Shown here: positions 22,488-30,385 of the stretch, one piece after another
How positions within the stretch are numbered: position 1 is the first letter of the stretch
How the letters are laid out: each line of letters starts with the position of its first letter
From: Methanobacterium sp.
Lineage (GTDB): Archaea; Methanobacteriota; Methanobacteria; Methanobacteriales; Methanobacteriaceae
Direction: 5' to 3'
DNA: 64,000 nucleotides
Assembly (NCBI RefSeq): GCF_016217785.1
Contig: NZ_JACRGA010000023.1
Coordinates: forward strand, 1-64,000
The notes under the pieces: generated by a model
What the model was told of the DNA's origin: nothing
Database searches by the model: none
What the model saw: only the letters and a program-made list of their open reading frames with translations
Position numbers and translations under genes: made by a program

Positions 22488-23072
22488 TCATTTCATTAAA
22501 ATATCATCCGGCCGACAAACAGCAATACCCGTATCTTCACCTAGTTCTTCCACTTGAATTACCCAGTCAGTGTTTTTATCCCGGTATTCAAGGCCCAGTT
22601 CATCACACAATTCACCGGATATGTGATTGATTAATTTATCCGGTGAACTGATACTTTCTATGTTTTTTAACCCATCATCGTTCAATTCGCATCGCACTGT
22701 GAACGATTCATCTTTATCTATCTTCAGGGATGCCAGTTTCAGAATAGTTTCAATCACACGCTCCAGGGGCGAGGATACCACGGAATCAAGGGGAACTACT
22801 CTTTCAATGGCCACTGTTGGACTTTCACTTAAGTGGTTTATTGCTTTTGCGGGGTTCACATCTAGTTCCACGGTAACAGTATTATAAAACTCAGATTCTG
22901 TAATATAAAACCATATATTTATACTGTTAAGTGTGGTTTCTATTTCTTCTATCCCTTTTACTTCTGGTTTTATTCCTTTTATCCCAGATTCTTCAAATTT
23001 TCTGTCGTCTTTAAATTTTACCAGTAAAACAAAATCATCTATTTCTTTCTCTAACTGTTTGTTATGTTGCAT
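22488..23072 (-). CDS. stand-alone THUMP-domain protein (Tan1-like)
   Basis: 194 residues with a strong GGAGGGGGTAATAAAATG start. From about residue 85, AIERVVPLDSVV, SPLERVIETILKLA, ESFTVRCELND and TDWVIQVEELGEDTGIAVCRP follow the archaeal THUMP pattern, including the final strand that ends in a conserved RPDDI-like tail. THUMP domains bind the tRNA acceptor end. A protein with THUMP and no catalytic domain resembles Tan1, the adaptor for tRNA N4-acetylcytidine formation. The partner acetyltransferase is not in the window. The N-terminal 80 residues are not recognised. Confidence 0.65.
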   Translation of the reverse strand: MQHNKQLEKEIDDFVLLVKFKDDRKFEESGIKGIKPEVKGIEEIETTLNSINIWFYITESEFYNTVTVELDVNPAKAINHLSESPTVAIERVVPLDSVVSSPLERVIETILKLASLKIDKDESFTVRCELNDDGLKNIESISSPDKLINHISGELCDELGLEYRDKNTDWVIQVEELGEDTGIAVCRPDDILMK

Positions 23073-23154
23073 TTTATTACCCCCTCCCCTTCCTATCGCT
23101 CCGTAGGATAAGATATGGGATAAGTATTAATAATAGTATGAAGTTAATAAGTTT

Positions 23155-23601
23155 ATGGGTTCAGCTATTACTAAGGATCACTCCGGAACATTGAACATTG
23201 ATTTTGTGATCTCCATGTTCCTCCTCTTGGTGATTATGGCCAGTGTTCTCAGCATCGCTGAGGGGCGTTTAGATACAGTACAAAAAGCTGATGAGGCAGC
23301 ACAAGCACGTTCAATCTCTGAAACAGTTGCTTCAACCATTGAAGAAGTATATTCTGGTGGGGAAGGCCATGAAATAAAAATCCAAATGCCACCGGATATA
23401 AAAGGGTCTTATTATCAGGTTAAAGTTAATCAATCAGGTGTACTGGTACAGGTGGGAGGTTGGAGTGGTTATTCTTATTCTTTTTCGAAAAAGATATCTG
23501 ATTATGGTATGAATCAGGCTGAAGTAACTATGCAACCGAAAAAAAATTACACCATCCGAAATGTGAAAGAGGGCAAAAGTAATACAGTGATAATATCATG
23601 A
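23155..23601 (+). CDS. pilin-like secreted protein
   Basis: 148 residues. A short polar leader (MGSAITKDHSGTLNIDF) precedes a 20-residue hydrophobic segment (VISMFLLLVIMASVL), then an amphipathic helix and a beta-rich C-terminus (YYQVKVNQSGVLVQVGG). It aligns by eye with the class III signal of the next gene, with T for Q and D for E. No good ribosome site exists; an ATTAATAATA box about 25 bases upstream would fit a leaderless transcript. It is probably processed by an EppA-type prepilin peptidase. It could be a minor pilin or another exported protein. Confidence 0.6.
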   Translation: MGSAITKDHSGTLNIDFVISMFLLLVIMASVLSIAEGRLDTVQKADEAAQARSISETVASTIEEVYSGGEGHEIKIQMPPDIKGSYYQVKVNQSGVLVQVGGWSGYSYSFSKKISDYGMNQAEVTMQPKKNYTIRNVKEGKSNTVIIS

Positions 23602-23651
23602 AATTTTAGTTTTTATTAATGATGATCTTAAGAAAATGAGAGACCGGTAAA

Positions 23652-24146
23652 ATGGATAATAAAGGTCAGCTTCCCATTGAATTTTTATTGGTGGTGGGTT
23701 TGAGTGTGATGGTTCTGATTCCATTGATTAATGGTTTAAGTGATGAGAGTGAACTCAACCAGGCCATGAGCGCTGCCCGGACCGGGGCATTGCAGGGAGC
23801 AATATCTGATGGTCTGGCCATATATCCCCAGGAAACCTTCAGAGATTATACCTCAGAACACCAGCGGTTACTTCATCCTTCTGGAGTGAAAATTGTTGAA
23901 ATAAACTATTTAAATCAGGGGTTTCATCAGGGTTATCAGAAGACCAAGATTCAGCTTAAAATCCATGCATCAGCCCCATCCGTCACTGATAAAACTGACA
24001 GAAACTGTTTGGGTGATCGGATTAATTTCAATGCCCGCAAAAAAATCACGGAATCATTTAAAACCGAGAATCTCACCAATGCCCTGTACAATCCTGCCTT
24101 TTCTGGTAAATATGTATTCACCACAGCTGATGTGACCTGGGAATGA
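23652..24146 (+). CDS. type IV pilin-like protein with class III signal peptide
   Basis: 164 residues. MDNKGQLPIEFLLVVGLSVMV is a textbook archaeal class III signal: charged leader, Q-x-x-x-E-F cleavage/assembly motif and a hydrophobic helix. Such proteins are cut by the EppA peptidase before the glutamine and assembled into pili. The remaining region is soluble, with two cysteine-poor alpha/beta stretches and one cysteine (NCLGDR). It sits 50 bases after the preceding pilin-like gene, in the same direction as the Roadblock cluster. Confidence 0.75.
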   Translation: MDNKGQLPIEFLLVVGLSVMVLIPLINGLSDESELNQAMSAARTGALQGAISDGLAIYPQETFRDYTSEHQRLLHPSGVKIVEINYLNQGFHQGYQKTKIQLKIHASAPSVTDKTDRNCLGDRINFNARKKITESFKTENLTNALYNPAFSGKYVFTTADVTWE

Positions 24147-24319
24147 ATTTCCCTATTTCCTTAAACGAGGTGATCCTAACAAGGCGATCTAATTTTGGCT
24201 GATCTCAAATCAATGTACTTTCGCTGTTTTACTTCGAAAACTGCTTTAATAAATTAAAAAAAACAAAATTTAAAAACATTTGACTAACAATATAATAATT
24301 AGTTAATAAGGGGGATCAT

Positions 24320-24454
24320 ATGGCTGCTGAAATAAATACGATTCTAACGATTGTTCACATATTTGGGTTTATTTTGGCAATTGCATTGATTTCATGTTTC
24401 TATAGGTCCTATAAGATTATGCGGTTATCAAATTATTCAAATTGGAATGATTAA
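24320..24454 (+). CDS. 44-residue single-span membrane protein
   Basis: The ATG at 24320 follows AAGGGGGATCAT, an excellent ribosome site. The product begins MAAEINTILTIVHIFG and has one hydrophobic span (about residues 7-27) followed by a basic tail (YRSYKIMR), so it is predicted N-out/C-in. It ends 38 bases before the Roadblock gene and is probably cotranscribed with it. A role as membrane anchor for the soluble Roadblock/GTPase proteins is conceivable but unproven. Confidence 0.6.
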   Translation: MAAEINTILTIVHIFGFILAIALISCFYRSYKIMRLSNYSNWND

Positions 24455-24492
24455 AGATAATCAGTTTAAAAAATATTTAATGGGGGAAATAA

Positions 24493-24870
24493 ATGGCCAA
24501 GACAAAGAAAGAAGAGCTGGATGACATGCTCACAACCCTTATGCAGGTAGGGCAGATAAAGGCATGTGGAATAGTTTCCAAAGAAGGACTTTTGATTAAC
24601 TCCAGAACACCTCCTGATGTTGATGCCCGTATTTTCTCAGCATTATGTTCCACTATAATGGGGGCAGCAGAAGCAGCATCTGGACAGATGACCACAGGTG
24701 GAGTTAGTCAAATCTCAGTTAAAACTGAAAAAGGAACCATAGTATTGCTCCCAGCCGGTCCAAAAGCCATTTTAACAGCATTAACAGAACCAGAAGCCCA
24801 GTTAGGGTTGATATTCTTCGAAATGGAAACAATTGCCCAGGAAGTAATGCAGATCATGGGTGGGATGTAG
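24493..24870 (+). CDS. Roadblock/LC7 domain protein
   Basis: 125 residues, the usual length of the domain. MLTTLMQVGQIKACGIVSKEG, then LINSRTPPDVDARIFSALCS and a long helix (AAEAASGQM) followed by GTIVLLPAGPKAILTALTEP match archaeal Roadblock/LC7 proteins. Members of this fold dimerise and act as scaffolds or GTPase-activating proteins for Ras-like GTPases, as MglB does for MglA. Its stop codon touches the start of the GTPase-fusion gene, which supports a functional pair. The ribosome site is GGGGGAAATAAATG. Confidence 0.85.
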   Translation: MAKTKKEELDDMLTTLMQVGQIKACGIVSKEGLLINSRTPPDVDARIFSALCSTIMGAAEAASGQMTTGGVSQISVKTEKGTIVLLPAGPKAILTALTEPEAQLGLIFFEMETIAQEVMQIMGGM

Positions 24871-26043
24871 ATGAAGAAAACTCACATTCCCAAGTTGGAT
24901 GATTTCCTGGGGGGTGGGATACCGGAAGGATCATCGGTACTGTTTTACGCTGATCCTGGAGTTGAGTGTGAGGCTTTTGGTTATCAAACCCTGCAAAGCA
25001 GACTGGAAGAGGGAGATCCTGGTTTCATATTCACCAATGTGACTGAACCAAGTTCCATCATCTATGAATTTGAGAAATTTGGATGGGATCTTGAAAAAGA
25101 AGTGAAAGAAGAAAGTGCTTTTTTTGTGGATGGAAGCTCCTACTTCATTGGGGCCCCAGTAACTGGTAAATATTCCATAGAAGATTATTCTCAAATAGAA
25201 GAGATTGTCGTTGATGCAATAACCGATGTCCCGGATGGTGTGGGAGTTATCAATAATCTTTCCACCCTAATTGATTACCTGGATAATGGAGAAACTGTTC
25301 GAATCATTAGAAAATGGAATCAAATTGCAAAGGATAAAAATACTATTTTATTATATATATTCACTGAATGGGATTATGAAACTGATTTAATTGATGAAAT
25401 TAAAGAATCCATGGACTGTCTGGTTAACCTGAGCACCATTGAAGAAAGGGTTATCATTGGACAGGGGTTCATGGTAACCGGAGCATCCTGGACCACGCCC
25501 TCTACCAGTATGGTGCTTTTTAACATATTACGTCCCGGTGGAATAAAGATATTCATACCAAAAATCCTGGTAACCGGACCGTTCAACGCAGGAAAATCGA
25601 GCTTTGTCAAAAAGATAGCCCCTAATTCAGTTTCTGTAGATGAAATGGCTTTAGGTAAGGTCCCCACCACGGTGGCCATGGACATCGGACACATGGAATA
25701 TAAAGGATTTGTGGCTGATGTTTTCGGAACACCAGGCCAGGAACGTTTCGATCTTATTCTGGATTTTCTCTCCAAAGAAGCTGTAGGAGCCTTTATCCTG
25801 GTGGATTCAACTGATCCTGAAACATTCCCCCGGGCTAAAGAGATGATAAAACGATGTAAGGCAGAGGCCATACCCAAGGTTATTGTGGCCAATAAACAGG
25901 ATCTTCCTGGTTCATTATCACCTGAGGAAATAAGGAAGGTCATGAGCATCGGTCAGGATATACCAGTCGTTCCAGTAAGTATGATTCGTAATGAAGGAAT
26001 TGAAGATGCTGTAGATGCGCTTTTAGAAATACTCTACCGGTGA
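24871..26043 (+). CDS. fusion of degenerate KaiC/RecA-like domain with Ras-like GTPase
   Basis: 390 residues. Residues 5 to about 215 follow the KaiC/RAD55 layout (KLDDFLGGGIPEGSSVLFYA, GFIFTNVTEPSSII), but the P-loop is replaced by ADPGVECEAF with no GK(S/T). Residues 230-390 are a small GTPase: G1 GPFNAGKSS (236-244), G2 threonines 266-267, G3 DVFGTPGQE (283-291), G4 NKQD (341-344). The Q in GTPGQ is the Ras-type catalytic glutamine. It starts directly after the Roadblock stop. The likely role is a GTP switch whose N-domain binds a partner without hydrolysing ATP; this is inference. Confidence 0.82.
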   Translation: MKKTHIPKLDDFLGGGIPEGSSVLFYADPGVECEAFGYQTLQSRLEEGDPGFIFTNVTEPSSIIYEFEKFGWDLEKEVKEESAFFVDGSSYFIGAPVTGKYSIEDYSQIEEIVVDAITDVPDGVGVINNLSTLIDYLDNGETVRIIRKWNQIAKDKNTILLYIFTEWDYETDLIDEIKESMDCLVNLSTIEERVIIGQGFMVTGASWTTPSTSMVLFNILRPGGIKIFIPKILVTGPFNAGKSSFVKKIAPNSVSVDEMALGKVPTTVAMDIGHMEYKGFVADVFGTPGQERFDLILDFLSKEAVGAFILVDSTDPETFPRAKEMIKRCKAEAIPKVIVANKQDLPGSLSPEEIRKVMSIGQDIPVVPVSMIRNEGIEDAVDALLEILYR

Positions 26044-26048
26044 ATCGT

Positions 26049-26762
26049 ATGATCGTTCGTATTACCTCAGGGATAACTGGTCTTGATGAATTAACATCTT
26101 CCGGAGATGATTTAAGTCTCTCTTTGGGAGGGATCCCTGAAAACACAGTAACACTACTTTATGGTCCGGGAGGAGTGGGTAAATCCATCTTCTGTTATGG
26201 TTTCACTTACCATGGATTAACCCAGGATGAACCCTGCCTCTATTTAACCACAGATCTTGGGATCAGGGATATTTACCAGAACATGGCAGATATGGGATTT
26301 GAAATTGACGGATATCTTAAAAATGAAATGTTACGTGTGGTTGATGCAGCTGAGGGTGATGCAGAATTTGAAGAATCCAATGTATACCAATCATCCAGCG
26401 TTAAAAACCCCACTGACATCATGGTTAAGATAAGCAGGGGCGTGAACTCTATTTCTGAAAATAATTCTCGATTTCGCAGCGTAATCGATTCTGTAACCGC
26501 TATAATAGAATCCAACGATGAAATGTTAATTGTGAGGGTTTTAAAGACCTACATTTTGAGGGTAAAAGAAGCGGGGGGCACTGCTATGATCACCTACACT
26601 GAAGGATCAGCAGATCCCAGAACAGAGACACTTATCAAGTCAATGGCGGATAACATAGTTAAACTCGACGGGGAAACTATTATTATTGAAGCAATGAAAG
26701 GTATGGGGAAAAAGGAAGCTTCTTACCATATAACTAAAGATGGCATTATTATTAATAAATGA
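26049..26762 (+). CDS. KaiC/RAD55-like RecA-superfamily ATPase
   Basis: A GTG at 26040 overlaps the upstream stop, but GGTGAATCGT positions the ATG at 26049 (237 residues). The core starts GITGLDELTSSG, then GGIPENTVTLLYGPGGVGKS with an intact Walker A (residues 37-44). A Walker-B-like strand is FRSVIDSVTAII. YTEGSADPRTE and the terminal beta strands are shared with the next paralogue. A single RecA domain indicates a RAD55-type protein, not a two-domain clock KaiC. It probably forms hexamers or binds the fused pseudo-ATPase domain of the neighbour; that is inference. Confidence 0.82.
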   Translation: MIVRITSGITGLDELTSSGDDLSLSLGGIPENTVTLLYGPGGVGKSIFCYGFTYHGLTQDEPCLYLTTDLGIRDIYQNMADMGFEIDGYLKNEMLRVVDAAEGDAEFEESNVYQSSSVKNPTDIMVKISRGVNSISENNSRFRSVIDSVTAIIESNDEMLIVRVLKTYILRVKEAGGTAMITYTEGSADPRTETLIKSMADNIVKLDGETIIIEAMKGMGKKEASYHITKDGIIINK

Positions 26763-26884
26763 TATTAGTATATGAACAGATTTGGTTGTTGATAAGGGGA
26801 TTAAATGCTGGTAGCAGTGTCAACACGGGAATAAACTAGAACTTTAGGGTTATGGATGGGAAATAAATAGGTAAATGTGATAAA

Positions 26885-27598
26885 ATGAGCAGTTTTGAAT
26901 CGGGCATACCTGGATTGGATGAACTTTTATCATCATCAGGGGATCTGGATGGTTTTCCACAGAATACCACCACTCTGGTTTACGGACCTCCCAAAGCGGG
27001 CAAATCCATTTTTTCTTATGAGTTTGCTTATCATGGGCTAAGTATTAAGGAACCCTGCCTGTATATCCCGGCGGATGATGGAATGAGACAATTACAACAG
27101 AACATGATGGATTTTGGATGGTTCCTACAAAGTTCAATGGATGAAGAGCTTCTGTATGTTATTGACCCCATATCTGCTCTTTCAGGGGCCAATATTGAAA
27201 ATACCAACACCTATGCTTTATCTAAAATAAATGACCCTACTGATTTAATGGTTAAAGTTGGGCTGGGAACTCGTTTTGTTTTCAAAAAGTCCAATGAATT
27301 TCGTTCTGTTTTCGATTCTCTCACCACTTTCTTTACATTTAATCCGGAAGCAATGGTTGTCCGATTTTTAAAAACATACCTGCGACGGTTATCTGAAGCA
27401 GGGGCAACAGTGATCGTTACTTACACCGAAGGTGTAGCCAATGAGAACACTGAGAAAATACTAAAATCTATCGTAGATAACGTGATAATGCTTGATGGTA
27501 GTTATTTGACATTTAAATCAAATCTTGGTGTGATTGCAACCGCTGAATATCAAATTACTGATAAAGGTCTTGTTTTAGGAATGGGGGAGATACTGTGA
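26885..27598 (+). CDS. KaiC/RAD55-like RecA-superfamily ATPase
   Basis: 237 residues, clearly paralogous to the previous gene. SGIPGLDELLSSSGDLDGFPQNTTTLVYG leads into Walker A GPPKAGKS; FRSVFDSLTTFF is the Walker-B-like strand and YTEGVANENTEKILKS parallels YTEGSADPRTE. The arginine-rich YLRRLSEAG helix differs from the paralogue. A 122-base gap separates the two, and GTGATAAAATG is the ribosome site. The pair probably arose by tandem duplication and may form a hetero-oligomer. Confidence 0.82.
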   Translation: MSSFESGIPGLDELLSSSGDLDGFPQNTTTLVYGPPKAGKSIFSYEFAYHGLSIKEPCLYIPADDGMRQLQQNMMDFGWFLQSSMDEELLYVIDPISALSGANIENTNTYALSKINDPTDLMVKVGLGTRFVFKKSNEFRSVFDSLTTFFTFNPEAMVVRFLKTYLRRLSEAGATVIVTYTEGVANENTEKILKSIVDNVIMLDGSYLTFKSNLGVIATAEYQITDKGLVLGMGEIL

Positions 27599-27632
27599 TA
27601 AAATTGACCTTCAGGAGCTTTATTATTTACTT

Positions 27633-27797
27633 ATGAGTAGCTGGATATACAGTATTGAAAAAACCAGGGATGAACTCTTGGGGGATAATATTGCCTACAC
27701 CCGGAGGCTTGGTTGGAATGCCACCCGCTTCGTTATGGACTATCTTGAAAATTCCTGTGGTATTCTAATTGATACTGTAGGGAAAAGCAGGGAGTAA
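27633..27797 (+). CDS. possible 54-residue protein
   Basis: An ATG-initiated frame (MSSWIYSIEKTRDELL...) lies between the second KaiC-like gene and the TPR gene. It encodes an amphipathic, helical, soluble peptide with GWNATRFVMDYLEN and GILIDTVGKSRE. AGGAG is 15 bases upstream of the ATG, which is too far for a normal site; the frame is open further upstream but offers only ATT as another start. It could be a real cluster component or the remnant of a larger gene. Confidence 0.4.
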   Translation: MSSWIYSIEKTRDELLGDNIAYTRRLGWNATRFVMDYLENSCGILIDTVGKSRE

Positions 27798-27841
27798 GTT
27801 GACCTGTGAAAATTTATTGATAATTAATGGGAGGAATTACT

Positions 27842-28750
27842 ATGGATATTTTTAAGGGGAAAGAAGACTATGGTACTTCCCTCAAAAAGCTCTTAGAACA
27901 GTTATGGGAGTATCAGGAAGCTGAAGCTAACTTAATGGTTGAAATTGCTACCCTGCAATATGAAAATGGAGATACCGATGATGCAGTCGGATTTTTAGAA
28001 AGATCTGTAAAAATATACCATGAATTGGGTTTTATTGAAGAAGAAGCAACTATTTTGGATTTAATAGGTGATGTGTACAGCAGCACAAATGATGTCCAAA
28101 ATGCACTTGATTACTACTATAAATCTTTCAAAATCTGTTCTTCCCTGGACACGCCCCTCGAGGGGGAAGTCTTAAATAAAATAAAAGAACACGAAGCTGA
28201 AATTGAAGCAACCAAGAATAATGCAGTTAAAAAAGCAATAGCCGAAGGTGGGGAGGATGCTCTTCTGGAATCGGAAGAATCGGGCAAACCTTACACATTA
28301 GATGGTGATGAGTCTATTGATCATGTGAAAATTGGGAAAAGGCTTGATGATATAATTGGACTTCTAGATGAATCAGCAGTTTACAGTAGCTATCAGGAAT
28401 TTGAAAACCCACTGGTCCGTTTAAAGGAAGCCCATCAAATGGCCAGTAGTATTGGTGATGAGAAGGGGGAGGCAGCCTTACTTCTGATCATGGGTGATAT
28501 TTCTTTAAAAGAAGAGAAAACCAAAAAATCTCTGGAATTTTTCCAAAAATCTTTGAAATCCTTCATGAAAATTGACGATAAAAAGGGTGAATCTATATCC
28601 CGGTTGATGATGGGGACTGCTTACTTTTTACTGGGTGAAACAGATGAAGGTTCCAAGTATCTTCGCCAATCCATGGAAATAATAAAACATTTAAATGATC
28701 CAGATATAGAAAAAGCTGCTCTGGCGCTGTTAAAATCTATTTATGATTGA
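27842..28750 (+). CDS. TPR-repeat protein
   Basis: GGGAGGAATTACTATG places the start at 27842, not at the upstream in-frame ATG; 302 residues. TPR-like helices are visible at residues about 18-90 (ALDYYYKSFKICSSLD) and about 185-290 (SLEFFQKSLKSFMKIDD, GTAYFLLGETDEGSKYL), separated by a lysine/glutamate-rich linker. TPRs are protein-interaction scaffolds. As the last gene of the Roadblock/GTPase/KaiC cluster it probably bridges these proteins to a target. The cytoplasmic location follows from the absence of a signal or membrane span. Confidence 0.8.
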   Translation: MDIFKGKEDYGTSLKKLLEQLWEYQEAEANLMVEIATLQYENGDTDDAVGFLERSVKIYHELGFIEEEATILDLIGDVYSSTNDVQNALDYYYKSFKICSSLDTPLEGEVLNKIKEHEAEIEATKNNAVKKAIAEGGEDALLESEESGKPYTLDGDESIDHVKIGKRLDDIIGLLDESAVYSSYQEFENPLVRLKEAHQMASSIGDEKGEAALLLIMGDISLKEEKTKKSLEFFQKSLKSFMKIDDKKGESISRLMMGTAYFLLGETDEGSKYLRQSMEIIKHLNDPDIEKAALALLKSIYD

Positions 28751-28942
28751 TTTTATTATATCTGTAAAAACCCATGAAGAAGTTTAACTCAGAATAAAAG
28801 GTTTATTTATTAATTAAGATATCTGGGATTTATTCCCGATATCTAATCAAAAATTTATTTTTCATTTCTTCATTGTGTATTATACAACAAAACGTGAATG
28901 TTTAATTTAAATAGCATTTAGTTTTGATTAAAATACTATTTA

Positions 28943-29914
28943 TTAAAACATACGTGCTTTTAGAGTGTAAGCCAGGATTATTCCCACAGCTCCAAAGAAT
29001 ATTCCAATGAGCCACACAATGATGACCACATTCTTTTCTTCCATGGGACGTTTTAGGATCCAGCGTATCAGCGAATTGAAACCTGATTCAGGAGCCATCA
29101 GTTTCCCATCTTCTCCCACCTGGGTGGGTGTGTGTTGTTGTCTTTCCATTACACCGGCACTGTAAAGTTTGAGCAGCATATCTATTATGTTGGGTATCAG
29201 CACAATCAGTGCAATGATCTTCACCCTGCCGATAAAGGCTACCACTACAATGGTTGCTCCAATAATCAGTGTACCAACATCTCCGGGGAATACATTAGAT
29301 GGATGGCGGTTGTAGTAGAGGAAGGCCAGTAGCGCTCCCAACATACACATACTGATTACAGCCACATCGTACTTGCCCATAATAATACAGGAAATACTGA
29401 GGGAAGTCATGGCAATGGCCCCCAGGCCAGATTCAATACCATTCAACCCCGCCAGCATGTTGGTAAGATTGGCAGCAATGGAAACTGCAATGGGAACCGA
29501 TAAAATGTATATAAGATCCACGTTGGGTGGGGCAATCCATATAAGTGGCAGACCAGCCAGCCAGAGCAGGATGAGCTTTTCCTTGGAGGACAACATAACC
29601 AGGTCATCCACCATCCCCACCATCCCCACCAGGAGGATCACCAGCAGGGTGATGGTGAGCTGGAACTGAAGAGCAGGATAGAAATAAATACCCAGAAATA
29701 TCCCGATAATAAATCCGAAAAGAATACCAATACCACCCATTTCAGCCACAGCTGGCTTGGATGGTTTATGAATATCTCGCCCCACTATCTTTGCATCTTT
29801 CAGTTTTTTAATAAGACGGGGCATGCTTATGAAGGTTACCAGAAAGGCCACCAGGGCACAGATGGCCGAGGTTAAAAACAGGTTCTGGTAAAGAATGATA
29901 AGGTTAGGTTCCAT
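28943..29914 (-). CDS. MraY/WecA/AglH-like polyprenyl-phosphate phosphosugar transferase
   Basis: 323 residues with about 10 membrane spans. MGGIGILFGF, the acidic pair in GMVDDLVML, NMLAGLNGIESGLG and NVFPGDVGTL are the catalytic signature of the family-4 phosphosugar transferases. They transfer a GlcNAc- or MurNAc-like phosphate from UDP to a polyprenyl phosphate, the first membrane step of N-glycan or wall-precursor synthesis. In Methanobacteriales it could be AglH-like or serve pseudomurein; sequence alone does not decide. A tandem-HTH regulator gene ends 4 bases upstream, implying an operon. It could feed the glycan island to its left. Confidence 0.85.
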   Translation of the reverse strand: MEPNLIILYQNLFLTSAICALVAFLVTFISMPRLIKKLKDAKIVGRDIHKPSKPAVAEMGGIGILFGFIIGIFLGIYFYPALQFQLTITLLVILLVGMVGMVDDLVMLSSKEKLILLWLAGLPLIWIAPPNVDLIYILSVPIAVSIAANLTNMLAGLNGIESGLGAIAMTSLSISCIIMGKYDVAVISMCMLGALLAFLYYNRHPSNVFPGDVGTLIIGATIVVVAFIGRVKIIALIVLIPNIIDMLLKLYSAGVMERQQHTPTQVGEDGKLMAPESGFNSLIRWILKRPMEEKNVVIIVWLIGIFFGAVGIILAYTLKARMF

Positions 29915-29918
29915 TTTT

Positions 29919-30377
29919 TCACCGTTTTAAGAGGGAGTAAACAGTTCTAAGGGGGATTTTTAAGTCTTTTGAAATATCCTTAGCTGGAACTCCATTTTTA
30001 TAAAGGTTTTTAACTTTTTTTACTTTTAAGGTATCGTATTTAATCTTCCGCCCACGTTTAAGGGGTGACTCCTTGAGGTAATAAACTGTTTTCAGGGGAA
30101 TATTCAGAGTTTCTGCAATTTCCTTAGGAGTATTTCCTGATTTCAATAAATGCCGGATATTTTCCGCATCTTTTTCATTATACTTTTTAGGACGCCCTTT
30201 CTTTTCTACTGGTACAACAGTCACTCCCAGTTCATTAAGTGCCTGAATATACTTTGGTGAAATCCGTGAATATAAACTGGGAGGACAGCTTATCTTCTTG
30301 AGATCAGGATACTGGTCCAGGAGTTCCATTATCCTGCTGAAGGATAATGGCTTATTCACATAAATTTCATCTTTCAA
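29919..30377 (-). CDS. tandem helix-turn-helix DNA-binding protein
   Basis: 152 residues from a TTG start behind AGGAG. Residues 1-58 form an unknown N-domain. KKGRPKKY (59-66) is AT-hook-like and leads into a first HTH (about 70-103, TPKEIAETLNIPLKTVYYL). RGRKIKY leads into a second similar HTH (about 117-150, PAKDISKDLKIPLRTVYSLL). The two modules look like an internal duplication of a resolvase/sigma-type HTH. It is cotranscribed with the phosphosugar transferase and probably regulates it. Confidence 0.75.
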   Translation of the reverse strand: MKDEIYVNKPLSFSRIMELLDQYPDLKKISCPPSLYSRISPKYIQALNELGVTVVPVEKKGRPKKYNEKDAENIRHLLKSGNTPKEIAETLNIPLKTVYYLKESPLKRGRKIKYDTLKVKKVKNLYKNGVPAKDISKDLKIPLRTVYSLLKR

Positions 30378-30385
30378 CTCGGAAC

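Noticed and set aside
26049..27598. A circadian-clock KaiC
   Set aside because: Each protein has one RecA domain of about 237 residues and there is no KaiA or KaiB; RAD55-type ATPase is the better description.
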